NCBI GenBank assembly: GCA_035455745.1
Contig: DATIEP010000037.1
Span: 1 to 64,000 of the forward strand
DNA length: 64,000 nucleotides
Reading direction: 5' to 3'
Origin: JADGGM01 sp027307005
GTDB lineage: Bacteria > Gemmatimonadota > Gemmatimonadetes > Gemmatimonadales > Gemmatimonadaceae
The stretch's first letter is position 1, and the number at the start of each line of letters is the position of its first letter. Positions 17,940 through 26,186 of this stretch are shown here, piece by piece. The position numbers were made by a program, and so were the translations under genes. The notes under the pieces are model-generated. The model saw nothing but the letters and a program-made list of their open reading frames with translations. It was not told where the DNA came from and did not search any database.

Positions 17940-18499
17940 GCTTGCTCGACATCTACGTCCTGGGCGCGCCGATCCTGCGACAGGAGACGGTGCCGGTGAC
18001 GGAGATCACACCGGAGCTCGAGCGCCTGATCGACGACATGTTCGAGACGATGTACGCCGCCAAGGGGATCGGTCTCGCGGCGCCGCAGGTGGGACGCACC
18101 GAGCGCTTGTCCGTGATCGACGTCGACGAGAAACCGTTCGTCGTCATCAATCCCGAGATCATCCACGCCGAAGGCAAGCAGAAAGGCGAAGAAGGCTGCT
18201 TGTCGATTCCCGACATCTACGGAGACGTCGAGCGCGCGATGCGCGTGATCGTCCAGGCGCAGGATCGCAACGGGGCATCGTTCGAGGTGGACGCCAACGA
18301 CTTGCTCGCGCGGTGTCTGCAGCACGAGATCGACCACCTGCACGGCCGGTTGTTCATCGATTACCTGAGTCTCGTGAAGCGCCGCGCGGCGCTCGCGAAG
18401 TGGGAGAAGGCGAGGCAGAAGGACGGCGATCGCTCGCACGTCCGCAAGCTGACGCCGGAGGAAGCCGCGGGCAGTCATCGGCGGGACGAGGAACTTTGA
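17936..18499 (+). CDS. def: peptide deformylase
   Basis: Deformylase removes the formyl group from nascent N-terminal methionine. The 187-residue sequence contains all three active-site motifs: GIGLAAPQVG, EEGCLSIP with the metal-binding cysteine, and QHEIDHLHG with two metal-binding histidines and the catalytic glutamate. A charged C-terminal tail of about 25 residues (KARQKDGDRSHVRKL onward) extends beyond the core. It begins with GTG overlapping the yajC stop and ends one base before fmt, its functional counterpart. Confidence 0.96.
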   Translation: MSLLDIYVLGAPILRQETVPVTEITPELERLIDDMFETMYAAKGIGLAAPQVGRTERLSVIDVDEKPFVVINPEIIHAEGKQKGEEGCLSIPDIYGDVERAMRVIVQAQDRNGASFEVDANDLLARCLQHEIDHLHGRLFIDYLSLVKRRAALAKWEKARQKDGDRSHVRKLTPEEAAGSHRRDEEL

Positions 18500-18500
18500 C

Positions 18501-19436
18501 GTGCGCGTCCTCTTCTGGGGGACGTCCACGTTCGCGGTGCCATCGCTCAACGCGCTCGTGGGCGAAGGATTCGAGGTGGTCGGTGTCGTGACGCAGCCGG
18601 ATCGCGCGCAGGGACGTTCGCGGTCCTCGCTCGTTCCGTCGCCGATCAAGGAAGTCGCCGTCGCGGAAAGCCTGCCGCTGCTGCAGCCGGACAAGCCGCG
18701 CGGCGACCTGTTCCTGGCCGAGTTGGGCGCGCTGGAGCCGGAAGTGTCGGTGGTGGTCTCGTACGGCCACATCCTGCCGCAACGCATCATCGAGCTGCCT
18801 CCGTTAGGCACCGTGAACGTGCACGCGTCGCTCTTGCCCAAGCTGCGCGGCGCGGCGCCCATTCAAGCGGCCATCCGCGACGGCTTCCTCGAAACCGGCA
18901 TCACGATCATGCGGATGGTGCCCGAGCTGGACGCCGGCCCGATCCTGCTCCAGGCGCGCACGCCGATCGCCGCCGACGAGACCTTCGGCGAGCTGGAGCT
19001 GCGGCTGTCGGAGCTCGGCGCGCTTGCGTTAGTCGAAGCGCTCACGCTGCTCGCCGTTGGGCAGACGAGCGAGCGGCCGCAGGACCACGGCGCGGCGACG
19101 TACGCCGCGAAGATCGACCGCGCCATGGCGCGCGTCCCATGGCAGCGCGATTGCGGGTCGATCGCGCGCCTCATCCGCGCGTACGACCCCAAGCCCGGCG
19201 CCTACACGACGCTCCGCGGCGCCGAGGTGAAGCTGTTCGGCGCGACCGAATGCGAGGGCGATCCGGAGCCGCGCCGGCCCGGCGACGTGCTGGCCGTGAC
19301 CGATGACGGCCTGCTCGTGGCCTGCGGCGAAGGCGCGGTGTCCATCCCCTTCGTACAGCCGGCAGGCCGCCGGCGCATGACGAGCGCTCAATGGGCGGCG
19401 GGACGCGGCGTGGCGCCGGGCGATCGGCTCGACTAA
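18501..19436 (+). CDS. fmt: methionyl-tRNA formyltransferase
   Basis: Fmt formylates initiator Met-tRNA using 10-formyl-tetrahydrofolate. The 311-residue protein shows the Rossmann start VLFWGTSTFAVPSLNAL, the active-site segment NVHASLLPKLRGAAPIQAAI, the conserved TGITIMRMVPELDAGPIL, and a C-terminal OB domain from about residue 210. It starts with GTG at 18501, one base after def. The TTA-GGC pair in PPLGTVN is another octamer copy. With def it forms the usual formylation and deformylation pair. Confidence 0.96.
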   Translation: MRVLFWGTSTFAVPSLNALVGEGFEVVGVVTQPDRAQGRSRSSLVPSPIKEVAVAESLPLLQPDKPRGDLFLAELGALEPEVSVVVSYGHILPQRIIELPPLGTVNVHASLLPKLRGAAPIQAAIRDGFLETGITIMRMVPELDAGPILLQARTPIAADETFGELELRLSELGALALVEALTLLAVGQTSERPQDHGAATYAAKIDRAMARVPWQRDCGSIARLIRAYDPKPGAYTTLRGAEVKLFGATECEGDPEPRRPGDVLAVTDDGLLVACGEGAVSIPFVQPAGRRRMTSAQWAAGRGVAPGDRLD

Positions 19437-19446
19437 CGCACGGCAC

Positions 19447-20076
19447 GTGATCCCGCTCGTCCACGCGGTGACCGGCGACGGCGTGCTGGCCCGCGCCGAC
19501 TTCGTCGCCCGCGCGCGGCGGGTGATGGAAGCGCTGGGACCGCGCGGCGCGGTGCACGTGCGGTCGCGCGTCGTGCCGGCCGCGCGCCTGTACGAGATCG
19601 CCCTTGCGTTAGGCGGCGTGCGCGAGCGAACCGGCGCCTGGGTCGTGATCAACGACCGCGTCGATGTCGCCGTGGCCGCGCGCGCGTCAGCCATCCAGCT
19701 CACCACCCGATCGCTCACCGTCGCCGACGCGCGCCACATGGCCGGCGACATGCCCATGGGCGCCAGCGCCCACGCAGTCGATGAGGCGACCAGCGCGGCA
19801 GCCGATGGCGCCGACTGGGTGGTCGTCGGACACGTCTACGAGACCCCGTCGCATCCGGACGAACCCGCGCGCGGACTCGACCTCGTGCGGCAAACAGCGG
19901 CCACGGTCAGGGTACCGGTCATCGCCATCGGCGGCATCAAACCGCAACATCTCGATGCGCTGTTCGACGCCGGAGCCCATGGCGTCGCGGTGATCTCCGG
20001 CATCTGGGGCGCAGCCGATGCCGAACGCGCTGCCGCCGACTATCTTTCCCGCTATGAGCGACATCACGGTCGATAG
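19447..20076 (+). CDS. thiE: thiamine phosphate synthase, ThiE family
   Basis: ThiE joins hydroxymethylpyrimidine diphosphate to thiazole phosphate. The 209-residue TIM barrel has VINDRVDVAVAARASAIQL (the pyrimidine-site region), ADWVVVGHVYETPSHP, and the phosphate loop VPVIAIGGIKPQHL followed by GVAVISGIWGA. The N-terminus has RSRVVPAARLYEIA in place of the usual QLR start, so the family is sure but exact substrate class (ThiE or the TenI branch) is less so. It starts with GTG at 19447, and its end overlaps thiS by 23 bases. Confidence 0.82.
   Translation: MIPLVHAVTGDGVLARADFVARARRVMEALGPRGAVHVRSRVVPAARLYEIALALGGVRERTGAWVVINDRVDVAVAARASAIQLTTRSLTVADARHMAGDMPMGASAHAVDEATSAAADGADWVVVGHVYETPSHPDEPARGLDLVRQTAATVRVPVIAIGGIKPQHLDALFDAGAHGVAVISGIWGAADAERAAADYLSRYERHHGR
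20041..20046 (+). promoter_or_regulatory. TATCTT hexamer 7 bases before the thiS ATG
   Basis: TATCTT lies inside the end of thiE, followed by seven bases and the ATG at 20054. The spacing equals that of the suspected leaderless promoters. Since it also encodes part of thiE it may be coincidence; it could alternatively give thiS-thiG an internal promoter. Confidence 0.25.
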
Positions 20077-20287
20077 CACGACGATCACACCCGTGGTGAA
20101 TGGCGAGGCGCGCTCCATCCGCGCCGGCTCCACGATGGGCGACCTCCTGCGTACGCTCGCGCTCGATCCGCAGCTTGTCGTCGTTGAGCACAACCGCACG
20201 ATCCTCAGGGATCGTGCGCAGTACGATGCCCTCCGCCTCGCCACCGGCGACACGATCGAAATCGTGCATTTTGTTGGAGGAGGGTGA
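20054..20287 (+). CDS. thiS: sulfur carrier protein ThiS
   Basis: This is a 77-residue ubiquitin-fold protein whose C-terminus (HFVGGG) ends in the di-glycine that is adenylated and converted to a thiocarboxylate, carrying sulfur for thiazole synthesis. The body has the expected VVNGEARSIRAGSTMGDLL and VVVEHNRTILRDRAQYD. I start at the ATG at 20054 because the upstream frame belongs to thiE. It precedes thiG by one base. The partner adenylyltransferase ThiF is not in the window. Confidence 0.92.
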   Translation: MSDITVDSTTITPVVNGEARSIRAGSTMGDLLRTLALDPQLVVVEHNRTILRDRAQYDALRLATGDTIEIVHFVGGG

Positions 20288-20288
20288 C

Positions 20289-21104
20289 GTGACCACACTG
20301 CTCGAGCCCAGGCGATCTGCGGTCGGATCGCTCGACACGTCGTTCACCATCGCGGGACGCGACTTCCGGTCGCGACTCATGGTGGGCACCGGGAAGTACG
20401 CGTCGAACGACGTCATGGTTCGCGCGATAGAAGCGAGCGGCGCCGAAATAGTGACGGTAGCCGTCCGCCGCGTGAATCTCGATCGCACGCAGGAAGAGGG
20501 CATCCTCCACCATCTCGACCCGTCGCGCATCTTTTTGCTGGCGAACACGGCCGGCTGCTACAGCGCCGACGATGCCGTCCGATACGCGCGGCTCGCGCGC
20601 GCCGCGGGCTTCAACGAATGGGTGAAGCTCGAGGTGATCGGCGACAAGGAAACGCTGCTCCCCGACACGGTGGGACTGCTCGAGGCCACCCGCATTCTGG
20701 CGGCCGAGGGCTTCAAGGTGATGGCGTACTCGAACGATGACCTCGTCACGGCACTGCGCCTCCAGGATTCCGGCGCCGTTGCGGTGATGCCGCTCGCCTC
20801 GCCCATCGGATCGGGGCTGGGTTTGCTCAATGAGTTCTCGATCCGCACGATCAAACATCGGTTGTCCGTGCCGGTGGTCGTCGATGCCGGCGTCGGCACG
20901 GCGTCCGACGCTTGCCTTACGATGGAGCAGGGCGTCGATGGCATTCTCATGAACACCGCGCTGGCGTCGGCCTCGGATCCGGTGCGGATGGCGGCCGCCA
21001 TGCGGAGCGCGGTCGACGCTGGACGCCTCGCGTATCTCGCGGGGCGTATGCCGCGTCGAGAAGTGGCGGTGCCGTCGTCTCCCACGGAGGGGCTCATCGA
21101 GTGA
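20289..21104 (+). CDS. thiG: thiazole synthase ThiG
   Basis: ThiG combines 1-deoxyxylulose 5-phosphate, dehydroglycine and ThiS thiocarboxylate into the thiazole ring. The 271-residue TIM barrel shows SRLMVGTGKYAS, VTVAVRRVNLD, the Schiff-base lysine in WVKLEVIGDKETLLPD, MPLASPIGSGLG and VVVDAGVGTASDA, all family hallmarks. The GTG at 20289 follows the thiS stop by one base and the C-terminus overlaps rsmB as GTGA. Confidence 0.95.
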   Translation: MTTLLEPRRSAVGSLDTSFTIAGRDFRSRLMVGTGKYASNDVMVRAIEASGAEIVTVAVRRVNLDRTQEEGILHHLDPSRIFLLANTAGCYSADDAVRYARLARAAGFNEWVKLEVIGDKETLLPDTVGLLEATRILAAEGFKVMAYSNDDLVTALRLQDSGAVAVMPLASPIGSGLGLLNEFSIRTIKHRLSVPVVVDAGVGTASDACLTMEQGVDGILMNTALASASDPVRMAAAMRSAVDAGRLAYLAGRMPRREVAVPSSPTEGLIE

Positions 21105-22459
21105 GCGGGTCGCGCGCGCAGGGCACGCACGTGTTGCACGAAGTCGGAGGCGGCGCGGTCACGGAATCGCGGCGTGTCGCGGCGGAGCTGTGCGCGGACC
21201 TGCGGCAGGGCGAGCTCCTCGATCCGGCGTTCGAGCGCCGGGCGCCGCGACTCGACGCACGCGACCGTCGCTGGACGCAAGAGCTCGTGTACGGAATGCT
21301 CCGGCGCCGCTCGATCATCGATGCGCACCTCGACGCGCGCGTGCGCGGCGGACTCGCCCGGCTCGACCCGGATCTCATCGACTTGCTTCGGTTAGGCGTC
21401 GATCAGCTGCTGTACATGGGCAGCGTGCCGGCCTACGCGGCCATCGCCCAAACCGTCGAGCTCGCCAAGCAGCGCCACGGACTCGGCGCCAGCAAGCTGG
21501 CGAACGCCGTGCTGCGCCGGCTCGAGCGCGAGCGCGACTCGCTGGCGCTGCCGCACGTGCTCGATCCCATCGACGCGCTGGCGCTCAGACACTCGCATCC
21601 GCGCTGGCTCGTCGCGCGCTGGGTCGCACGGTGGGGCGCGCGCGACACCGAGCGCCTGCTCGAGTGCAACAACAGCGAACCGGCCACCGTGCTCCGTCCG
21701 TTCAACATCGTGCACGAGCAGCTCGAAGCCACGCTCGAGTCGGCCGGCGTGCGCGTCGAAGATGCGCCGCTCGTGTCCGACAGCATCCAGCTGGCGAGCA
21801 ACGTGTCGCTGATCGAGTTAGGCGCGTTTCGCAAGGGACTGTTCTTCGTTCAGGATCCGGCGTCGACGCTGGTGGTGCGCTACGCCGACGTGCCGCCCGG
21901 AAGCCTGGTGGCGGATCTGTGCGCGTCCCCGGGCGGCAAAGCGCTCGAGTTGTCGCGCGATGCGCGACAGGTGCTCGCGGTCGATCGATCCGAGGCCCGC
22001 GTCCAACGGCTCGTCACGAATCTGCAGCGGCTCGAGGCGCGATCGGTGATTCCCATCATCGGCGACGCCCGGCATCCTGCCATTGGTCCCGTCGACGCGG
22101 TGCTCATCGACGCACCCTGCACCGGCACCGGCACGTTCCGCCGGCATCCCGACGCGCGGTGGCGTCTCAAGGTGTCCGACCTCGCCGTGATGGCAGCCAC
22201 GCAGCGCAGCATGCTCGTGGCCGCCGCAAGCGTCGTCCGAGCCGGCGGACTGCTCATCTACAGCACGTGCTCGCTCGAGCCGGAAGAGAACGACGCGCAG
22301 ATCGAGCGCTTCCTGGGTGAGAATCCCGACTGGCGTCTCGAGCCGCCGGCCGATGGCGTGGTGCCGCCGTCGGTGCTGGACGCCGGACGTCTGCGCGTGC
22401 TCCCGCACGAGCACGGCGTCGACGGCGCGTTCGCGGCGCGGTTGCGGCGGGTCGGATGA
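21101..22459 (+). CDS. rsmB: 16S rRNA m5C967 methyltransferase RsmB
   Basis: RsmB methylates C967 of 16S rRNA with AdoMet. The 452-residue product has an N-terminal NusB-like RNA-binding half (ARDRRWTQELVYGML, GVDQLLYM, LANAVLRRLERE) and a C-terminal Rossmann methyltransferase. There VADLCASPGGKALEL is the AdoMet-binding loop, DAPCTGTGTFRRHPDARW holds the PCxG cysteine, and LIYSTCSLEPEEN the catalytic TCS cysteine. It starts with GTG inside the thiG stop; the frame continues upstream but only in shadow of thiG. Position before a PASTA protein and rpe is a common bacterial order. Confidence 0.93.
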   Translation: MSGSRAQGTHVLHEVGGGAVTESRRVAAELCADLRQGELLDPAFERRAPRLDARDRRWTQELVYGMLRRRSIIDAHLDARVRGGLARLDPDLIDLLRLGVDQLLYMGSVPAYAAIAQTVELAKQRHGLGASKLANAVLRRLERERDSLALPHVLDPIDALALRHSHPRWLVARWVARWGARDTERLLECNNSEPATVLRPFNIVHEQLEATLESAGVRVEDAPLVSDSIQLASNVSLIELGAFRKGLFFVQDPASTLVVRYADVPPGSLVADLCASPGGKALELSRDARQVLAVDRSEARVQRLVTNLQRLEARSVIPIIGDARHPAIGPVDAVLIDAPCTGTGTFRRHPDARWRLKVSDLAVMAATQRSMLVAAASVVRAGGLLIYSTCSLEPEENDAQIERFLGENPDWRLEPPADGVVPPSVLDAGRLRVLPHEHGVDGAFAARLRRVG

Positions 22460-23184
22460 CCTGGCGCGGTACGGCGCGGCGCCCGCTCCCGTTTCTCGTC
22501 GTCGGCACGACCGGATTCCTGCTCGCGTACCTGATCGTCGCGTTGTTCGTGTTCCCATCGACGCTCACGGCCACTGACGTTCCGGTGCCTAACGTGACCG
22601 GCATTCCCTACACCGATGCGGTCGCGATGCTCGCCAAGGGCGGCCTCAAGGCGGCGCGCGGCGAGCAGCGCTACGACAACACGGCGCCGTCGGGTTCGGT
22701 GCTCGCGCAGAATCCGCCGCCGGGCGGCAAGCAGCCGTCCGGCTTCACGGTCGTGCTCGACGTGAGTCGCGGCCAGCGCCTCATCGAGGTGCCGCGCCTC
22801 GTCGGGCTCACGCGCGAACAGGCCCAACAGACGCTCGAGAACGCGGGCCTCGACGTGGGCGTCGTCTCCAAGGCCGACAACGACGCTCCGTTGGGCCAGG
22901 TGCTCTCGACCTCGCCGGCCGCCGGCGCGCGCGTGCCGGTGCCGTCGCCCGTGAGCTTCACGGTGAGCGCCGGACCGGCGGCCGTGAGCATCCCCGACAT
23001 CACGGGGCAGGACGCCAATGCCGCGCGGGCGCTGCTCACGCAGCTCGGCTTCGTCGTCGGCACCGTGTCGTACGACAGCACGAGCAACCTGCCGCCTAAC
23101 GCAGTGATCTCGCAGACGCCGGCCGCCGGCTCCCCCGCGCACGCCGGCGCCCGCATCGACATCACGCTCGCCGGCCGCCCATGA
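22456..23184 (+). CDS. membrane-anchored protein with three PASTA domains
   Basis: The 242-residue product has one membrane helix (about residues 13-35) and then three PASTA repeats: about 42-105 (PVPNVTGIPYTDAVAML), 108-172 (EVPRLVGLTREQAQQTL) and 175-241 (SIPDITGQDANAARALL). Each repeat ends with the usual turn of the QNPPPGG or TSPAAG type. PASTA domains bind peptidoglycan fragments or beta-lactams, usually at the end of Ser/Thr kinases or penicillin-binding proteins; this protein has neither domain, so it may be a periplasmic cell-wall sensor or scaffold. It overlaps rsmB and rpe by four bases each. Confidence 0.9.
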   Translation: MTWRGTARRPLPFLVVGTTGFLLAYLIVALFVFPSTLTATDVPVPNVTGIPYTDAVAMLAKGGLKAARGEQRYDNTAPSGSVLAQNPPPGGKQPSGFTVVLDVSRGQRLIEVPRLVGLTREQAQQTLENAGLDVGVVSKADNDAPLGQVLSTSPAAGARVPVPSPVSFTVSAGPAAVSIPDITGQDANAARALLTQLGFVVGTVSYDSTSNLPPNAVISQTPAAGSPAHAGARIDITLAGRP

Positions 23185-23846
23185 GCGTTCGCATCGCGCC
23201 GTCCATTCTGTCCGCCGACTTCGCGCACCTGGCCGACGAGGTCGAGCGCGTCGCCCAGGGCGGCGCCGACTGGATCCACGTCGATGTCATGGACGGCCGG
23301 TTCGTGCCCAACCTGACGTACGGCGCCAAGGTCATCGAAACGGTTCGCCGGATCACCGACCTCCCGCTCGACGTCCACCTGATGGTCGTCGAGCCCGAGC
23401 GCTACTTCGACGATTTCGCCGCGGCCGGCGCCAGCTCCCTCACGCTCCACGCCGAGGTCGCCCCGCACCTCAATAGACAGATCAACCGAATCAAAGAGCT
23501 CGGCTGTCTGGCGGGCGTCGCCGTCAACCCGTCCACATCGCTCGAGATGGTGCGCGAATCGGCCGCCGATCTGGATCTCCTGCTCATCATGACGGTAAAT
23601 CCAGGATTCGGCGGACAGTCGTTCATTCACTCCATGGTGGACAAGGTGCGGCGAGCGCGAATGATGCTGGATGATTCGAGGAGCGGCGCCGTGCTGGAAG
23701 TGGATGGCGGGATCAGCCGCGACACCGTGCGCGAGGTGTGGCGCGCGGGAGCAGATACGTTCGTTGCCGGGCACGCCGTGTTCGCCGCGGCGGATCCGGC
23801 GGCAGAAATCGCGGCGCTGAGAGAGCGCTGCCGGGAGCATGTATGA
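23181..23846 (+). CDS. rpe: ribulose-phosphate 3-epimerase
   Basis: Rpe interconverts ribulose 5-phosphate and xylulose 5-phosphate in the pentose phosphate pathway. The 221-residue TIM barrel contains APSILSADFAHL, WIHVDVMDGRFVPNLTYG with the metal-binding histidine and catalytic aspartate, DVHLMVVEPERY, IMTVNPGFGGQSFI and VDGGISRDTV with the second catalytic aspartate. ATGA overlaps on both sides place it in the surrounding operon. Confidence 0.96.
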   Translation: MSVRIAPSILSADFAHLADEVERVAQGGADWIHVDVMDGRFVPNLTYGAKVIETVRRITDLPLDVHLMVVEPERYFDDFAAAGASSLTLHAEVAPHLNRQINRIKELGCLAGVAVNPSTSLEMVRESAADLDLLLIMTVNPGFGGQSFIHSMVDKVRRARMMLDDSRSGAVLEVDGGISRDTVREVWRAGADTFVAGHAVFAAADPAAEIAALRERCREHV

Positions 23847-24394
23847 CCGTACGTCAACAATGGAGTCTGGTCGGCGGGTTTCTCGTCGTGATCGCGGCCG
23901 CGCTGTTCGGCGCCACGCATCTGTTCGGCGAAGGCGCGGTCGTGGCGGGCTCGCGCGCTCCGGATTTCCACGCCGTGACGCTCGACCCCACACCGAAGAC
24001 GGTGTCGTTAGACCAGTACCGCGGACAGGTGGTGTTGCTCAACATCTGGGCGACGTACTGCGTGCCGTGCCGCGTCGAGATGCCGAGCATCGAGGATCTG
24101 CAGCAGACGATGGCCTCACGCGGGCTGCACATCGTGGCGGTGAGCATCGATGACCCGACCAAGACGCAGGCCATCCGCGATTTCGTGCATCATTACGGCC
24201 TGACGTTCCAGGTCCTGCACGATCCCAAGGGCACCATCGCCGAGACGTACCAGACGACGGGCGTGCCCGAGACGTTCGTCATCGGACGCGATGGGGTGAT
24301 CCGCAAGAAGATCATCGGCGCCACACTCTGGAACACCGCCGCCAATCGCGCGCTGGTGTCCGCCCTGCTCGACGAGCCGGCGCACGCCGAATGA
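23843..24394 (+). CDS. TlpA/ResA-like membrane-anchored thioredoxin
   Basis: The 183-residue protein has an N-terminal membrane anchor (about residues 8-27) and a thioredoxin-fold domain in the periplasm. The active-site motif is CVPC at Cys73 and Cys76 in NIWATYCVPCRVEMP. The cis-proline is in TTGVPETFVIGRDG. The inserted helix of the TlpA/ResA group is present (VSIDDPTKTQAIRDFV). Such proteins reduce disulfides in c-type apocytochromes or other exported proteins. The window has a cytochrome c-FTR1 protein that would need this, but the genes are not linked. Overlaps with both neighbours are ATGA. Confidence 0.9.
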   Translation: MTVRQQWSLVGGFLVVIAAALFGATHLFGEGAVVAGSRAPDFHAVTLDPTPKTVSLDQYRGQVVLLNIWATYCVPCRVEMPSIEDLQQTMASRGLHIVAVSIDDPTKTQAIRDFVHHYGLTFQVLHDPKGTIAETYQTTGVPETFVIGRDGVIRKKIIGATLWNTAANRALVSALLDEPAHAE

Positions 24395-25140
24395 CGCCCT
24401 CGCCGCCGTCATCCCCGCCGTCCGCGCCCGTCCCGTCGCCGGATCGGACGCAGTTAGGCGCACGCGCGCGCTCCATCGAACAACGCCTCGCGTCCATGGC
24501 TACGGCGCGCGTGCCGCTCAAGGTCGCGGCCGTGTTCTTCGCGCTCGTCCTGTGGCTGGCGGTGAGCGCCGAGGAACCAACGGAAGAATGGGTGGACGTG
24601 CGCGTGGCGCTGGTGCATGACTCGAGCGTGAGCTTGGTCGATAGCCTGCCGCCCGTGCAGGCGCTCGTCGTTGGGCGTGGCCGCGATCTGCTCAAGCTGT
24701 ACACGACGCTGCCCGTCTTGCGCCGCGTCATCGACGCCGATACCGCCACCCGCATCACGCTGTCGCTTCGGCCCGGCGATGTCGACCTGCCGAGCAACGT
24801 CGACGCGCGGGTGCGCGACGTGCGGCCGGCGGCGATGAGCCTGCGCGTGCGCATCACCGAATCGCGGCGCGTTCCGATCCGGTCGGCGATCGAGCTCGCG
24901 CCCGACAGCGGCCTGCGCGTCGTCGGTCCGCCTAACGTCGAGCCCGACAGCGTGGACGTGCGCGGACCGCGCGAAGCCGTGCGCAAACTCGGTGCGGTGT
25001 ACACCGAGCGGCGTCAAGTCGACGTGCACGACACCATCACCGACGTGCTGGTCCCGGTGGACACCGCAGGACTCCGCATGCGCGTTTCGCCGCCGCAGGT
25101 TCGGATCCACGTCGTCGCGGCGCATACAGGCGCGCCCTGA
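24391..25140 (+). CDS. YbbR-domain (CdaR-like) membrane-anchored protein
   Basis: The 249-residue product has a low-complexity proline/serine N-terminus, then a membrane helix with the YbbR signature (VPLKVAAVFFALVLWLAVS, about residues 41-60). About 180 extracytoplasmic residues follow that can be read as two YbbR repeats; PNVEPDSVDVRGPREAVRKL matches the repeat core. In Firmicutes, CdaR proteins of this type regulate the c-di-AMP synthase CdaA; no cyclase gene is adjacent here, so the role is open. It overlaps tlpA by four bases and touches tsaD as TGATG. Confidence 0.78.
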   Translation: MTPSPPSSPPSAPVPSPDRTQLGARARSIEQRLASMATARVPLKVAAVFFALVLWLAVSAEEPTEEWVDVRVALVHDSSVSLVDSLPPVQALVVGRGRDLLKLYTTLPVLRRVIDADTATRITLSLRPGDVDLPSNVDARVRDVRPAAMSLRVRITESRRVPIRSAIELAPDSGLRVVGPPNVEPDSVDVRGPREAVRKLGAVYTERRQVDVHDTITDVLVPVDTAGLRMRVSPPQVRIHVVAAHTGAP

Positions 25141-26186
25141 TGCGGGTGCTCGGCATCGAGACGTCGTGCGACGAGACGTCCGCGGCCGTGGTCGAAGGTG
25201 CCGGATCCGACGTCTCGCTGCGCTCGTTAGTCATCCTGTCGCAGGACGCGCACCGCGTGTTCGGCGGCGTCGTGCCCGAGATCGCGTCGCGCGCGCACCT
25301 CACCGCGCTCGTCCCCGTGGTCGAGCGCGCCCTGGCGGACGCAGGCACGTCGCCCGGCGCCCTCGATGCCGTGGCCGTCACTTACGCGCCGGGACTCGTC
25401 GGCGCCCTCCTGGTCGGCCTCGGCTTCGGTAAGGCACTCGCCTGGGCGAACCGCATCGGCGCCGTCGGTGTACACCACATGGAAGGGCACCTGTTCGCGA
25501 CCGCGCTCGAGCATCCGGACGCACGTCCGCCGTTCACGGCGCTGCTCGTCTCGGGCGGCCACACGATGCTGCTCGATGTGGAGGACTGGGGCCGCTATCG
25601 CCTGCTGGGCGCCACGCGAGACGACGCCGCCGGCGAAGCGTTCGACAAAGTGGCCAAACTCCTCGGCCTTCCGTATCCAGGCGGCCCGCACATCGAACGA
25701 CTCGCAATGGGGCAGGACACCGCACCCAACCGATTTCGATTCACACGGCCCATGCTGCGATCCAACCAACGACCCGGCGACGCCGAGTACTACGACGTCT
25801 CGTTCAGCGGCCTCAAGACCGCGGTGCTCACCACCGTGCGCGCGAGCGACGACCTCGAACGCGATCGCGCCGACATCGCTCGCGGATTTCAGGACGCGCT
25901 CATCGATACGCTCGTCGAGAAGACCGCGCGCGCGGTCGCAGCCTATCAACGGACCCGCGTCGTGTTGGGCGGCGGCGTCGCGTGCAACAAAATGCTCGTG
26001 GCGGCGATGCGCGACCGACTGGCGCCGCGCGGCGCCGCCATCTATGCTCCTAGCCCGCGACTCGCCACCGACAACGCGGCCATGATCGCGCGCGCCGGCC
26101 TGTTCCACGCCGAACGCGGCGACTTCTCACCCCTCGACCTCGATGCAGCCGCGTCCGCGCCTCTACCTGGATTGATCGAGACATGA
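25140..26186 (+). CDS. tsaD: tRNA N6-threonylcarbamoyladenosine transferase TsaD
   Basis: TsaD transfers threonylcarbamoyl to A37 of tRNAs reading ANN codons, with TsaB and TsaE. The 348-residue ASKHA-fold protein shows VLGIETSCDETSAAVV, the metal-binding histidines in VHHMEGHLFA, LLVSGGHTMLLD, GEAFDKVAKLLGLPYPGG, and VLGGGVACNKML. The start codon shares a base with the ybbR stop. tsaB and tsaE are not in the window. Confidence 0.96.
   Translation: MRVLGIETSCDETSAAVVEGAGSDVSLRSLVILSQDAHRVFGGVVPEIASRAHLTALVPVVERALADAGTSPGALDAVAVTYAPGLVGALLVGLGFGKALAWANRIGAVGVHHMEGHLFATALEHPDARPPFTALLVSGGHTMLLDVEDWGRYRLLGATRDDAAGEAFDKVAKLLGLPYPGGPHIERLAMGQDTAPNRFRFTRPMLRSNQRPGDAEYYDVSFSGLKTAVLTTVRASDDLERDRADIARGFQDALIDTLVEKTARAVAAYQRTRVVLGGGVACNKMLVAAMRDRLAPRGAAIYAPSPRLATDNAAMIARAGLFHAERGDFSPLDLDAAASAPLPGLIET

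Noticed and set aside
20054..20287. ThiS ending in three glycines as an anomaly
   Set aside because: The terminal di-glycine is intact and an extra preceding glycine is within normal variation of the family.
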